Below are positions 1-11,303 of a DNA stretch of 64,000 bases, in pieces. The notes under the pieces were generated by a model. That model saw only the letters and a program-made list of their open reading frames with translations, ran no database searches and had not been told where the DNA came from. Each line of letters opens with the position of its first letter. The first letter of the stretch is position 1. Source of the stretch: Varanus komodoensis (taxonomy: Eukaryota > Chordata > Lepidosauria > Squamata > Varanidae); NCBI RefSeq assembly GCF_004798865.1, contig NW_025335641.1, positions 14,301,015 to 14,365,014 on the forward strand, read 5' to 3'. Made by a program: the position numbers and the translations under genes.

Positions 1-391
1 TGGCAGTTTCTCAGCTTTTGTGCAGTCCCTCTTATTCTAAATACCTCTTCTAAGGTTTAATCCCTGGCAATAAGAGCTCTAAGCTTTGAAAATGCTGATA
101 TTTTGGCTCTACTATTTTACCTTTGGTTCCCCACAACACTGGAATGTGGTCTTCAAGAGCTTCTCCTAAAGGCAGTTTTGCTCTGGGGTGAAAGAAGTCT
201 GTTAGAGGATGTTAATGTCAACTTTGCATCACAGTCATTATGCCAGCCTATCCCAAACAGGTGCACTTCAGGTGTTTTGAAAGTCAACTCCCAATAGCTC
301 ACCTGGCATACATAATTGTTAGGAAAGATGGGGCTTGTAGTCTGAAACATCTGAAGGTTACCAGTTTAGGGAAGGCATCATCATCATCATC
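1..391. other. Unannotated DNA
   Basis: Nothing recognisable was found here. The short open frames on both strands overlap each other and show no familiar protein motif. A run of ATC triplets (about 376-392) leads into the SINE fragment that follows. Confidence 0.5.
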
Positions 392-520
392 ATTCATTAC
401 ATTTCTGTACCACCCATACCTGAAGCTCTCTAGGCATTCACCCATCCACATATCAGCCAGGCCTGACCCTGCTAAGCTTCCAAGATTAAGCAGGACCAGG
501 CACTTCAGGCTAGATGGAAG
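392..520 (-). repeat. 5S rRNA-derived SINE fragment (SINE3-like)
   Basis: Read on the minus strand, 431-517 follows vertebrate 5S rRNA. GGAAGCTTAGCAGGGTCAGG matches the 5S segment around box C, then GTGGATGGGTGAATGCCT matches the TTGGATGGGAGACCGCCT segment. The rest (about 392-430) looks like the degenerate 3' end of a SINE. Several differences from 5S, including in the promoter region, and loss of the first third mean it is not a working 5S gene. Amniotes carry SINEs with 5S heads, and this fits that class. The exact subfamily is not known to me. Confidence 0.6.
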
Positions 521-3500
521 CTTACATAAAGCAAGGTATTCATTTTTATACCTAATTTCAGGAGGTCTTTAAATGTGAAACTATATTTTCTAGTTTCGAC
601 TTTGCTTGTCTCTGCAATGACACCATGGTGATGCTGTCTTCCTATCTGTGAAGCACTTGTCAGTCAACTAGAAACTTCAGTGGAGAAAAGGAAGAAAGAT
701 AGACAGTCGTGATATAGATGTGATAGCTTCTCAGAGAATGGAGCATTTCTTGTTAACTTAAAAAAAAGAATATAAAGATTGAGCTGTGAAAGTTAATACA
801 TTGGAAAAGCTAAGGTGCCATTCTCAATTTTCCCAAAGATTTAAGTTGCAAACACACAATTTCCCTTATGTTCTCCTAAGCAACCAGATCTCTAAGTTGC
901 CATAAAATAGAGAAATCCAGCTTCACCCCACACTAGCACGAACATTTGCATCTAACATTCATAATTCAATGAAGAAAAATTTACTGGAGATTGGGCATGA
1001 TTTATACTAACCTGTGGATGAGTGTAGATCCCTTTGAGGCTGCTATTGATGGGCACTGGTTACTATGCTGCCATGTTGAGATAAATATCCACTTGGGAGA
1101 ATAAGCTCTACTCTGCAAGGATTTAATCTGCCAAGAGTGGCAATCTCACCTAGCAGCACTTCCAGAGAGGTTACCATGAGAAAACAACCTTCCAGATGCC
1201 ACCCACCGTAGCTTCCGTAATCCAGGTCCATAAGTTAGTCTTTCCCAGTGATGGTACTCCAGATCTGTTGCTATGCCCATAATTTCCAGGCAGCCTGGCC
1301 AGCAGTAGAGATGTACAACACTAGAAGATTCCTTCTGTATGATTTCAATGGATTTTGACACAATTCTGACCTGTCAGTACAAAGTGGGCTGTGTCAGAAG
1401 GGTGGACACAACTGCAAAACAGCTTGACATATTTGCACAAACTTAAAGCCAGGAACAGCATATCACTAGCAGAGTTTCCACAAGTCATGTAAGTTGGTGC
1501 CAACTCATTCAATCTGAGTTGTTGTTTTTGTCATAGTATCTTACACAGAAAACTCTTCTCTATGCATCAGCAGAAGCTCCACCTTCATTAACTGATGTTT
1601 TCTGACAATCAGATTTGTGTGAAATCCAGACCTCCTCTGTGTAAATGGGGCAGATTTAGGGATATGTGACACTGAAAAACTTGTTCTGTTTGAGCTTAAG
1701 GAACGTTGTGATTTTTATTTTCCTAATAACTGCTTAGGACATATCTTTTCAAAGCTATATCTCTTCTTCCTTTAGACATTTGGAAAGGTAACCACCAACT
1801 GATTTGATGTGTGATCTTGATATAAAAATGCCACTCTCATGAAACCTGGTGCCCTGTTCCATCCTCAGGGTTAAAGGGCAATGAGGCAAGTTGAGGGTTA
1901 TTCTGTCAGTGAAATAATATTAGCTTTACATTCTCTTAGAGATGCAATAGAAATCTGCCTGATTTGCAATAGAAATAGGCCTGCCTTTCTGTCCTTCCCT
2001 CCCTTCCATTCTCTCTCCCTCCCCCCATCTTTCCCCACCTGCTGCAATCCTTCCAAAACCATTCCTCATGAGTAGATTAGGAAATAATCCCTAATCAGTC
2101 CCAGCATCAATGGAAATGGTCAGTTTCTGTTATTTTGCTCATCATCCAATGGATTGGTTGGTGCAATCTATGATTACAGTGAATCTTGATTGATCACATT
2201 CTAAGGGGCCCACATCTAATTGCCTATGCATTTTCTTTATTATGATCTATACACCTCTCTTTAATTCAATCTATGACCAAGTGACATTGCCCTTCCACTT
2301 GCCCTTTAATACTTTTAAATTAAAAGTGCAGATAGACTCAAAACTATTGTATCTCGCCAGAAAATAGTATTTATTTTTTGTTTTGCTTTGCTTTTGAATG
2401 GCAACAATTTTTTGTTGGCAACAATTCAAAATGTTTTTGAATAGCAGCAATTAGAATTTCTACAACCGCAGGCTTTCTTGGGGGCATCTGAGCATATGTA
2501 TGATGGGTACTTGCAGAGTTCAGCAGTGAACCATCCATAAGATGTTATACAAGGAAGCTGAGAAGATCCTGTCCCTCTCTATCACCTGGACAATGGTGCC
2601 TATTTCTTGTGTGTTCCCATGTGCTCCGTTATGACACAAATGCAGAAGTGGGGTAATGAAAGGAAAACATTATTTCCAGAACTCTAGTTGGACTAAAAGT
2701 TCTGCAGATAACATTTCAGGTCAAATTTGCAGTGTGACAGGCAGGGAATGATTAATGTTTTTGTAGTTGCTTTTCAACAATGACCCTGAATAGGATCTAG
2801 GACAGAGTTGGGGAATCTGACACGACCAAGTGTTGCCAAACTCCAGTCTATATTAGCACCAGTCACCATGGTCAAGGTCAGAAGAAAAAAGAAACTGTAA
2901 TCCATCTGGTGGATCCAGTGGTTCCTTGATGTTGACCTAGTGCCACTCCAGAAGGCATTCTGAGGTTAAAGATGCCTCTCCTCTAAGTATGGGTACCAGG
3001 ATGCTTAGAGGAGTAGCACATCAGTATCAATACTAATCACAACAATGATGCAAAGAATAAAATAAAAGGAAACATCTTACCAAAAATCTCTGGACACAAG
3101 CCTCCTTAGACTCCAAATGGGCCTGCAAGAGTGGGGGTGATTTTCCAAAGCCCATCCATTATGTAGATCCAGTTTTTATTTATTTTACTTTCATTTTATT
3201 GTATTTTATTTAAGCATTCATCACTAACAAACTCTCTTTGAGATCAACCTGGTTTTGCAAAGTTGTGTTTCATTCTTAAGGACTTGCTGTTCCTGTAGAT
3301 GCTTAGCCAGGTTTTCTCTCAGGATATATGGGAACTGTAGTTTCTTACCCTTCCAGATACAATACATGGGACCGGGAGGCAAAGAAAACTACCAACCTGC
3401 ATAAGGAATAGATGTCCCTAGAGATCCTCAAGATCTTGTAGAAAGAAACCTGAGTTTTCTTTATTCAGTAAACCCTTGCTGCAAACACTTTGCATTTCTT

Positions 3501-4540
3501 TACATTAGCAAGTGAAGAAGATGACCTAAAGCTAACTCAGAAGAAAGAATTGGAAGGACGTGTTCATTGCCTTCAATAGGCAGAGTAAGGAAATGAGAGC
3601 TCCCTTAAGCTTCTGTCCACTTATCCATTGAAATAACCCAGAAAGTCACTGCTTATACTTTCAAGAAACAGTAGCCCATTGCTGATTGCCATGTCTTTTT
3701 TTGCTTCAGAGCAGCAATAGAAAACCCCACTTGAACCCAATACAGAACTCGTATTGTAGAGTTCTTATTAAAAATGGTTTTGCTTTGAATGGTAAGAGTA
3801 GTAACACCAACTGTGAAAAGTATGAGCAGGAAAAGAACACTATAAAACACCACTCAAATAGCATCTTAAAAACTGCTTGTTGAAAACCTTAAAGTAGCAT
3901 TTTTGCTTTTCCTCCAGATGGCCACTATGGAATAACAATCTATTTGCATTAATTTATTGAATTAGGCCCATTTACTGCAGCAGACATCGTGGAAGACAGA
4001 AAATCATCTCTTTCTTTTAATGAAAGCAACTATAAACAATAAAGATATTTAAATAGACTACCAAAAGGGCATATCTTTATGCAGAAATTATACTTTTGTT
4101 TTTATGCAACTTCTTTCAGTAATGCATCTTGCAGCTAAGTATCTTTATATTGGCATTTTGGTGGAGTAATTTAAAAGAGTGCATTGCTACAATTTTATAG
4201 CTCCATTCAGCCAAAGCTACAACAAGCTATGCAGTATTACATTCTTCCAGGAATGTAACAGATTGGCAAACCAGTATAATAAGAAGCCAGAGGTTAAGTG
4301 CTAAGGGTATCTTTTCCAGATTACTTAGCTCAGATTAGTAAATATAAAACATATGAGCTTTGCAGGCTGAAGACTATGCAGTGGTCCATCAGATACCTCA
4401 GAGGATATCAACCAGCACATAATGGTAAAGCACCCTCCCACCCATGCTCCCCAGCAACTGGTGTACATAGGCATACTGCTTCTGACCCTGGAGATAGCAC
4501 ATAACCCACAGGGATAGCATCCCCCAAGAACCCTGTTCTC
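521..4540. other. Unannotated AT-rich DNA without recognisable genes
   Basis: Four kilobases with no coding region, RNA gene or dated repeat that I can name. A pyrimidine-rich tract (about 1985-2040) and an AT-rich stretch (about 3172-3215) that may be a worn L2 tail are the only low-complexity features. The longest open frames are under 75 codons and look random. Confidence 0.45.
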
Positions 4541-4544
4541 CATG

Positions 4545-4947
4545 AGTTTATTGGCATGACTTTAGAAGGTGTTCACATTGGTAGCTATCATTACACCTGG
4601 TGGCAGCAAATCCCATAGTTTTCTTTTTATCTTTCTCGAATCTCTCTCCATTCCAATTCATTGGATAACCCCAGGATCTTGAATTATGTTAGGACCTAAC
4701 CAATTTCTCCACACCAATTGTAATGTTTTACATCTCTATAATGTAACCAACGGCCTTACTCACCTCTTTTTCTCAGATAAATAGCCCCCAACATTGTAGA
4801 TAGCCCTCCTAGAAGAGTTGCTTCAAACCCTTCATCATTGTGGTTGCTCTTTTCTGCAGCGTTGGAAGATTAGTGTTGATGTGCAGGGACCAGAAATGTG
4901 TACCGTATTCTAACGCTGGTCGCACTGACCACTAGTATAAAGGTACT
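4545..4947 (-). repeat. Old CR1/L3-like LINE 3' region, left part
   Basis: The plus strand reads like the reverse complement of a widespread amniote LINE 3' region. It has the 'TTGTGGTTGCTCTTTTCTGC' segment, then a segment on a sample being 'GACCAGAAATGTGTACCGTA' and 'GTATAAAGGTACT'. These match, with many changes, repeats of the CR1/L3 group that I remember from turtles, lizards and mammals. The relic resumes at about 5204 after a BovB insertion, which shows it is the older element. Subfamily assignment is uncertain. Confidence 0.4.
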
Positions 4948-5203
4948 AAAGCTGAAGCTCAAATACTTTGGCCACCTAATGAGAAGGAAGGATTCATTGG
5001 AAAAGACCCTGATGCTGGAAATGATTGAAAGCGAAAGGAGAAGGGGACGGCAAAGGCTGAGGTGGCTGGATGGAAGATGGGTGATCTGGAGAGATGGGTG
5101 TGGAGTTGAGTGTATTCCGGAGAATGGTGGAGAACAGGAGAATCTGGAGGAATGTTGTTCATGGGGTTGCGAAGATTTTGCGACTGAAGAGCAACAACAA
5201 TAT
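4948..5203 (+). repeat. BovB (RTE) LINE, 5'-truncated 3' end
   Basis: A roughly 256-bp copy of the BovB 3' end. It encodes the protein tail 'LKYFGHLMRRKDSLEKTLML', found also in the longer BovB copies at 39.3 kb and 52.8 kb, followed by the arginine-rich 'ERRRGRQRLRWLDG'. It ends with a worn version of the BovB terminal sequence and an AAC-rich tail (about 5191-5200). The 6-bp direct repeat GGTACT (4942-4947 and 5204-5209) is the likely target duplication. It interrupts the old CR1/L3-like relic. The tail differs from the other copies at many sites, so it is probably the oldest BovB here. Confidence 0.8.
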
Positions 5204-5275
5204 GGTACTGGCAATTAGTATTGATTCTTTCTCTATTCCCTACTTGCTATATGCTATATAAATGCTAAGTATATA
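5204..5275 (-). repeat. Old CR1/L3-like LINE 3' region, right part
   Basis: Sequence after the BovB tail (GGCAATTAGTATTGATTC and on) continues the repeat broken off at 4947, as judged by the order of segments in related repeats. The far boundary is unclear. Confidence 0.3.
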
Positions 5276-5276
5276 A

Positions 5277-5301
5277 ATAGTAGTACTAGTAGTAGTAGTA
5301 T
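5277..5301. repeat. (TAG)n microsatellite
   Basis: Short imperfect array of TAG/AGT triplets. Confidence 0.8.
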
Positions 5302-6344
5302 AGCAGCTGTACATTTGGTCAACACCTATTGACAATGACTCCAGGAACCCTTTTCTGGTCTGTTACTGCTCACCTGAACGCCATCAGAATAAATGTGCAG
5401 TTAGAATTTTTCACCCCAACATGCATCACTTGGTGCTTGCCTTGAGCTGCATTCACCGTTTTAATGCACATTCTTTCATTTTAACAACTTTCAGTGCTTG
5501 AGTGACAGAGAGGCAGGCCCCTTCCGTGCTGATTCTAAGAGTCTACAAGAGAGCATGCTCTGGGGTGAAAGGCTGAAGCAGAATTGCACTGCCTTTAAGG
5601 ACGACTTCCCTTGAAATTCCTCAGAGCAGGGCGTTCAGATTTCATACTTCAGCTGTGATTTGGTGACAGTTCCGCACCTTTCAACAAGATCCCTTCTTCT
5701 TCTAGTATTCCAGCCAATATGCTGGCTCTTTCCATATTTTGGAAGAGAAAAGCAGCATACAAATAACAAAGACAAGAGTTGGACATAATATAGTGGAGCT
5801 GGGGAAAGGAATCAAATGCATTAGAACCTTGCCATTAGGGATGGCAAGTAGGTATTTCTTTGCTTTGAGGACCCCAGTAAATCAAAACAATGGAGCTGAT
5901 GGTGTGGCATAATTGTCTTTGATAGGGTGCAGCGAGTGTTATTTATGATTGTTGTAAAATATGCTGTCAACATGGCAAGGTGCCAAGGACTTTAGCATTA
6001 TTTATGGATCTCCTTGTCATCACACACCCTTTAGTGTACTGTTTTGTTTTATGGAAGCACAGATTTACTGCCCTACAATTCCAAAACCATGTATTGCCAC
6101 ACAATTCCCCAAACAGGGAATAATATACAGGATGATGGTCCATGAGAAACAAATTAAACAATTAAGTGAATCCAAAGTTCCCATGCACAATGGAGGGTGA
6201 TTTTCCTGTGTATACACAATTGGGTGCTGTTAGCCTTCCTTCTGTCTTAACGATGTTGACTTGAAGGAGGCAACTTGCTTATATCTCCTCATCAAGTGTA
6301 ATTAGATCATTCATTTCCACTCAAAAAGCATTTAGGGAAGGACA
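5302..6344. other. Unannotated DNA
   Basis: No gene or named repeat seen. The two overlapping open frames at 5961-6200 lie on opposite strands and carry no family motif. Confidence 0.45.
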
Positions 6345-6365
6345 GTCACCTGTGAATCATCTGAA

Positions 6366-6668
6366 ATGGAGAGGGTTTCCAGGGACATCAAGGCCTTGGG
6401 GAAGAAATTCAGGGAGGTAAAGGCCCAAGTGGCCTTCTCTTCGGTCTTACCGGTCCAGGGATTTGGGCCAGGCAGGGGTAGGAGGATCTCTGAGGTGAAT
6501 GACTGGCTTAGGGTGTGGTGCCAGAAGGAATGCTTCGGGTTCCTTGACCACGGCATTCGGTTTCTTGCCAGTGGGCTTCTGGCAAGGGACAGGTTACACC
6601 TCACGAGGATGGGGAAAAGGTCCTTTGGAGATGCTCTAGTGAGCTTCATCCGGAAGACTTTAAACTGA
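6366..6668 (+). pseudogene. CR1 ORF1 C-terminal fragment, SGNH/esterase-like
   Basis: A 100-residue open frame ending just upstream of ORF2. Its end (about residues 72-93, 'LLARDRLHLTRMGKRSFGD') resembles the last block of SGNH hydrolases, where a D-x-x-H pair provides the catalytic acid and base. Esterase-like ORF1 proteins are known in CR1-clade LINEs. The preceding 'WLRVWCQKECFGFLDHGIRF' also fits that family. The N-terminal part with the nucleophile serine is not present in this frame. Function in LINEs is thought to be lipid or RNP association, but that is not settled. The identification rests on motif resemblance only. Confidence 0.55.
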
Positions 6669-6718
6669 GCTGGGGGAGGTGGGTTCAGGCCCCCCAGAAA
6701 CGTGTCTGCACTAGACAA

Positions 6719-7770
6719 GTGTGGGGGGGAGGATCAGGGCCCTGGGAGCAGGGTTTTAGCGGTACTGCAGGGACTGACAGGACTCCTACAGAGAGGGGCC
6801 AGGTATCAGGGAGGATGGGAGGAAGGAGGAGGCTGGGAACTCCAAGGAAAGGAAGTGGTGGGAAGGAGTTGAGGTGCATGTACACCAATGCTAGGAGCAT
6901 GGGTAATAAGCAGGAAGAGCTTGAAGCTCTCCTGGGAATAGGAGGGTATGATCTGGTGGGAATCACAGAAACTTGGTGGGATGAAAGGCAAAACTGGAAT
7001 GTGAACACAGAGGGGTATCACCTTTTTAGAAAGGACAGAAAAGGAAAGAGGGGTGGAGGTGTGGCTTTATACATCAGGGAAGGGATAGGATGCAGTGAGA
7101 TAGAATGCATCACAGATGGGAATTCAGCAGAGGCAGTCTGGCTGAAACTTAGGGGTTTTGACAGGGAAAGGAACCTGACAGTGGGGTATGTTATTGCCCT
7201 CCAAGTCAACTTGAGACCCTGGATGATGTCCTGACAGGCCAGATTCTAAGGATATCTCCGGGGAGAGACACAGTAATTATGGGAGATTTCAATCTCCCGG
7301 ATATTAGTTGGGAGACTCACTCAGCGGTGACAGCCAGGTCATGTCACTTCCTAGAAGCTATAGAGGGAGGGATTTTCACACAGAGGGTCCGAGAGGTGAC
7401 GAGGGGGGAAAACATCCTTGACTTGACCAGTAGAGAGGAGCTGATAGATGAAGTGCAGATTAGGGGAGCTCTGGATGCGAGTGATCACTCCATCCTTTGC
7501 TTTGAGATCAGGGGACTGGGGACATGCAGCAGGTCGAGCGCTAGAAGCTGGGACTTCAAGAGGGCTAACTTTGGCCAACTGAAGGCCAGACTGGGGAAAG
7601 TCTCCTGGGATAGGTTACTGAAAGGTAAGCAAGTTGAGGAGGGGTGGATGTCACTAAAAAGGGAGGTTTTGGAGGCACAAGCCTTGACAATACCTCTAGT
7701 TAGTAAGTTGGGGAGGCGGAGGAGAACACCACCATGGATGCGAAAGGAGGAGGTTAGAGGGATTAGATGA
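6719..7770 (+). pseudogene. CR1 ORF2 apurinic-like endonuclease
   Basis: Encodes the exonuclease/endonuclease/phosphatase domain that nicks target DNA for LINE insertion. Visible motifs are 'MYTNARSMGNKQEELEALL' at the start, 'VGITETWWDE' with the metal-binding glutamate, 'GGGVALYIREG', 'MGDFNLPDISW' with the catalytic D and N, and 'DASDHSILCF' with the catalytic SDH. The active-site motifs look intact. The frame changes between about 7185 and 7279, so the 6719-7234 and 7279-7770 open frames belong to one former gene. Downstream to 8113 the connector continues with stops. Confidence 0.8.
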
Positions 7771-8115
7771 AAGAGGAACCACCGTAGGAAATGAGTACTG
7801 GGGCAAATAGAAAAAAGGGCATGCTGGGAGGAGGAGGCCCATTGCAGGATTCTTCGCAAGGCTAAGGCTGATTACGAGCTGAGACTTGCCAAGAATATCA
7901 AGAGCAACAAAAAGGGCTTCTTTCAGCATGTAAATAGGAAGAGGAAGGGGGGACAAGTGGTGGGACCACTAAATAAGGAGGAAGGAGATCCAGTGACTGA
8001 TATGAGGGAACAGGCACAGATGCTAAATGACTATTTTGCCTCTGTGTTCTCCCCAAAGCTGGACAGAGGAGATCCACATAGGAGATTAGATGAGGCCGGG
8101 GATTTAGGGGCATAA

Positions 8116-8700
8116 GTGCATAGGAATAGGTGTCATAAGTACAGGTTAGGTGACAAGTGCCTGGAGAGCAGCACTTGTGAAAGGGACCTCGGGGTACTGG
8201 TTGACTGCAGGCTAAACATGAGTCAGCAGTGTGATGCAGTGGTCAAGAGGGCCACCACCCTTGGTTGCCTAGCCAGAAGTGTGGCTTCTAGATCGACAGA
8301 GGTATTACTACAACTCTATATGACTCTGGTGCACCCGCAAATGGAGTATTGTGCTCAGTTTTGGGCCCCTTATTACAGAAACGCTATAGCCAGGTTAGAG
8401 TCAGTGCAGCGTAGGGCCACAAGGTTGGTGGCCAGTTTGCAGGAGATGGGGAGTGAGGTGAGACTGAGGGAACTGGATCTCTTCAGCCTGGAGAAGAGGA
8501 GACTCAGAGGTGATATGTTGGTGACATACAGGTATGTGAGGGGATGTCACACGGAGGTGGGTAGAGGCCTGTTCTCCCCTGCAGAGGAAGGCAGGACACG
8601 TTCCAATGGAGCAAAGCTCAGGGAACCAAGGTTTCATTTAGATGCCAGGAAGCACTTCCTGACAGTTAGGACCCCGAGGGTGTGGAATGGGCTTCCATGA
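8116..8700 (+). pseudogene. CR1 ORF2 C-terminal region, RT core missing
   Basis: A 194-residue open frame starting within the region after the RT palm. 'LESSTCERDLGVLVDCRLN' is the block that follows the RT in CR1. It continues with 'TLVHPQMEYCAQFWAPYYR', 'SVQRRATRLVASL', 'LRELDLFSLEKRRLRGDMLV' and ends near 'FLTVRTPRVWNGLP'. This is the conserved C-terminal third of CR1 ORF2. The ATG at 8116 is not a real start because the frame is the downstream side of an internal deletion. The frame is well preserved, which suggests a fairly young insertion. Confidence 0.85.
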
Positions 8701-8874
8701 GAGGTCGTTGAGGCCCCATCGGTAAGGGTGTTCAAAGATAGGCTGGACATGTACATGGTGGGCATGTCGTGAGCAGAGCCGGCTGGAGCCAGGGGTCAGA
8801 CTAGATGGCCCGAGGGACCCCTTCTGACTCTCTCTGTTTCTATGTTTCCTATGGAATAAGCAGGAGCAAACAAC

Positions 8875-8932
8875 GGAAGGAAGGAAGGAAGGAAGGAAGG
8901 AAGGAAGGAAGGAAGGAAGGAAGGAAGGAAGG
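8875..8932. repeat. (GGAA)n microsatellite
   Basis: About 14 perfect GGAA/AAGG units just after the CR1 3' end. Followed by a G-rich run to about 8945. Confidence 0.98.
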
Positions 8933-9223
8933 TGGTGGGGGGAGAGAAAGAGGAATATACCAGTGTTTCTGATTGCTAAAAATGCAGGTCCGCAGAGAAA
9001 GTTATCAGCAGAAGTCCAACTGACCCTCAAATGTGCAAATGAACACCTTTCCAGCCTCTCTGGGGGTGCTGAAAAGGAGAGTAGGCACCACCAACTATTT
9101 CTGTTCTTATTTTCATTGAGATTGGTGACTCAAATCTGCAATATACCACCCCCTGGGTGAGGGGGACAATGTAATCCCTACCGGTCATATTGTTAGATAT
9201 CTCAATCCCTACTCAGGATCCAC

Positions 9224-9290
9224 AGAATCATAGAATACTAGAGTGGGAAGGGACCAAGAAAGCCATCAGGTCCAATCAGTGGGGAATGTT
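9224..9290 (-). repeat. CR1 3' end fragment
   Basis: The segment AATCATAGAATACTAGAGTG followed by GGAAGGGACC is the reverse complement of the CR1-type 3' terminus (…GGTCCCTTCC…ATTCTATGATT). It is a 5'-truncated, diverged copy. Confidence 0.65.
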
Positions 9291-10606
9291 TCTCCATGTT
9301 GGTTTGGCATTTCACCACTAATACAGCCAATCCTTATAACAACCCTATAAACCAGTATTGTCCCTCTATCTAATATACTAGAAGGAGGGTATAGTGCAGG
9401 AGTGGACAACCTCTGGAGGACCACATTACCCCTCCAGTTCTCCTAGGAACTGCATGGCAACCTTGCATGGTCACTGAGCCTTTTTTCAAGATTATCACCA
9501 CCCTTCTCTTCATGAGAGAAATGGAAAGAGAGGGAAAGAGTAGTGAGTCGCATGCCCTCCTAGGGTCGCAGATTCTGCGTCCCATTATAGTGAAGCATGT
9601 CTCAGTTGAAATTTGAGCCATGGATGTCTCTGGCTATATTCAGGTTCTTATCCACTATTGTTACCGTGATCCCCCCTTGACATGTACCTTATTGGGATCA
9701 GAGGTTTTTCACCGGCATGTGCAAAGCTGGGCAGAAACTGCTGAAACAAGTTTAGCTTAGTTATCAATTTTCAGGGAAATCCTTTTGCCTTCTTAAGGGT
9801 GAAGGGAAAAGTATCCCTCTCCTGGCAAAGTAGTAGAAAATAAATTTGCCAAGAGTTTTCGAACGCATCATTTATACATCTCAGTTGTCACTCCCTTTTA
9901 AAAGTGTTTTAAACAAATTGCCTGTACTGAAAAGCTGACGGACCGCCAGCCACACATTAATAGCTATTCTGCTCCTTCCCAAGTTTTCATTTAGCTACTG
10001 AGCATAGGCGCAGAAAAAGTGATGCAAGATAGATGGAGCTGTTTGATTTGTTACGTGTCATATGAGCCACTCGGCAGAAACATTCATTCCTCAAGATGAG
10101 AGGGATTTGAAATAAATACTGTACAATTTGTACAGTGTTGTGAACTCAACAACATTGTAGTAAAAATCCTCTTTAGAATTAAAGCACCAAAAGAGAGATG
10201 GTAAGCAGATTCATTTAGTCCTTTTATATGTGTGTGGTGTGTGCTGATTTTCAGATAATGTCTAGTTGTCTCTCTGCACACACTCACACAATGTTCATGC
10301 ACTAGGACTGTTGTTAATGGAGAAAAACAAAGACAAGGACAGGGGCAGTCCTATGTACTTACTGGCATCCCTTAAGAAGGGGTTCAAACTTGCACATGTT
10401 CCAAATATCAATTACTTGGGGACTGAGTTAAATACTGTATATCCTGGCTGATATACAAATTTGGCTGCTTTAATCTCAAATATTTTCAGGGACAAAATGC
10501 AGATATAATCTGATGCAGATAAAATTCAGATTTTTGTTTAACAGCATCTGCAGAACTGAATGTGAATCTGAAGATACTTATTCAAAACAGAACCAACTAA
10601 ATTACT
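9291..10606. other. Unannotated DNA
   Basis: No coding region recognised. A segment at about 9395-9425 begins like a hAT terminal repeat but no matching right end was found. The open frame at 10084-10302 on the minus strand has no recognisable motif. Confidence 0.4.
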
Positions 10607-10646
10607 GGAGGAGGCGGAGGAGGAGGAGGAGGAGGAGGAGGAGGAA
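10607..10646. repeat. (GGA)n microsatellite
   Basis: About a dozen GGA triplets with one interruption near the start. Confidence 0.95.
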
Positions 10647-11109
10647 GATCATTCATTGATAAGATGGATGATAACTGATCTTATGTCATCTGTGATGTAA
10701 GTAACCCCGGGGACTGATTTTAACACGTCTATGCAACTGAAGGTCAATGGATGCTTGTATATGGAGTCTTATCTTCTGTTTGCTGTCCCACATTATTTCT
10801 GAACTGATGAGCAGGCTGAAAATTGCAGTCTTCATCCTGGTTTCTTTGGCTAGTTATATCTGCAAACAGTAAGCTCTCTACCCCAAAGGGAGTGCCTTAG
10901 TCATTACCATGACTTAACCCACACCACAAGAGCTAGAGAGGAATTCCTCTGTCCTATTCCTTTATTGCCACTGTGGTTTCCTCTGTCCAGAATCTCACTA
11001 TGCATGACTTTTGGTTTAAATAGGAAAAGTAATAATTTGATTTGCATTACTGATTGGTTCATTTATTTCTATGTATTTCCGGTAAAGATCTCAGCTTAGG
11101 TAACTGTCC

Positions 11110-11216
11110 TGTTTCTCTCCATTTTATCCAGTCAACAGCCTTGTGAGATAGATTTGGCTGACAGTTCATGGCTATGCAAAGTCTAGTGAGTCATCCAAGA
11201 CTCTAACCACTATATC
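11110..11216 (-). repeat. tRNA-derived SINE fragment
   Basis: The reverse complement resembles the middle of the SINE found more completely at 13.4 and 41.5 kb: the CTCACAAGGCTGTTGACTGG-type segment, then a worn 'gagtcttggatgactcac' segment and TGGTTAG. Both ends are eroded. Confidence 0.45.
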
Positions 11217-11220
11217 TTTC

Positions 11221-11251
<31 letters not shown>

Positions 11252-11303
11252 TTAAAACATTTCTATGCCGCCCCATTCGCCGAAGCCTCGGGGCGGCTCA
11301 CAA
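11217..11303 (-). repeat. L2 LINE 3' end (very short copy)
   Basis: The plus strand shows a TTTA tail array, then ATTAAAACATTTCTATGCCG and a conserved GCCCCATTCGCCGAAGCCTC hairpin-forming block ending GGGGCGGCTCAC. It is nearly identical to the longer L2 end at 28.0-28.3 kb. About 85 bp in all, so the copy is strongly 5'-truncated. Confidence 0.8.

Larger units (their letters stand above)
6345..8853 (+). repeat. CR1 LINE, internally deleted
   Basis: A CR1-clade non-LTR retrotransposon carrying, in order, an ORF1 remnant (6366-6668), the ORF2 endonuclease (about 6860-7780), a connecting segment (7780-8113) and the ORF2 C-terminal segment (8116-8698). The 3' UTR ends in an imperfect TTTCTATG repeat (about 8836-8853), typical of CR1 3' ends. 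The reverse-transcriptase palm that should separate the last two coding parts is absent. The 'DYFASVFS' block before it is followed within about 80 bases by 'RYRLGDKCLE'-type sequence, which in CR1 lies after the RT. It could not move by itself. The 5' limit is approximate because I could not define the start of the element. Confidence 0.85.

Noticed and set aside
392-520. Functional 5S rRNA gene
   Set aside because: The first third is missing, the promoter region is altered and the end runs into a SINE-like tail.
8875-8932. CRISPR-like array
   Set aside because: It is a plain tetranucleotide microsatellite without spacers, and the organism is a vertebrate.
9395-9620. Possible hAT element starting CAGGAGTGGACAACC
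   Set aside because: No matching right terminal repeat and no 8-bp duplication found nearby.
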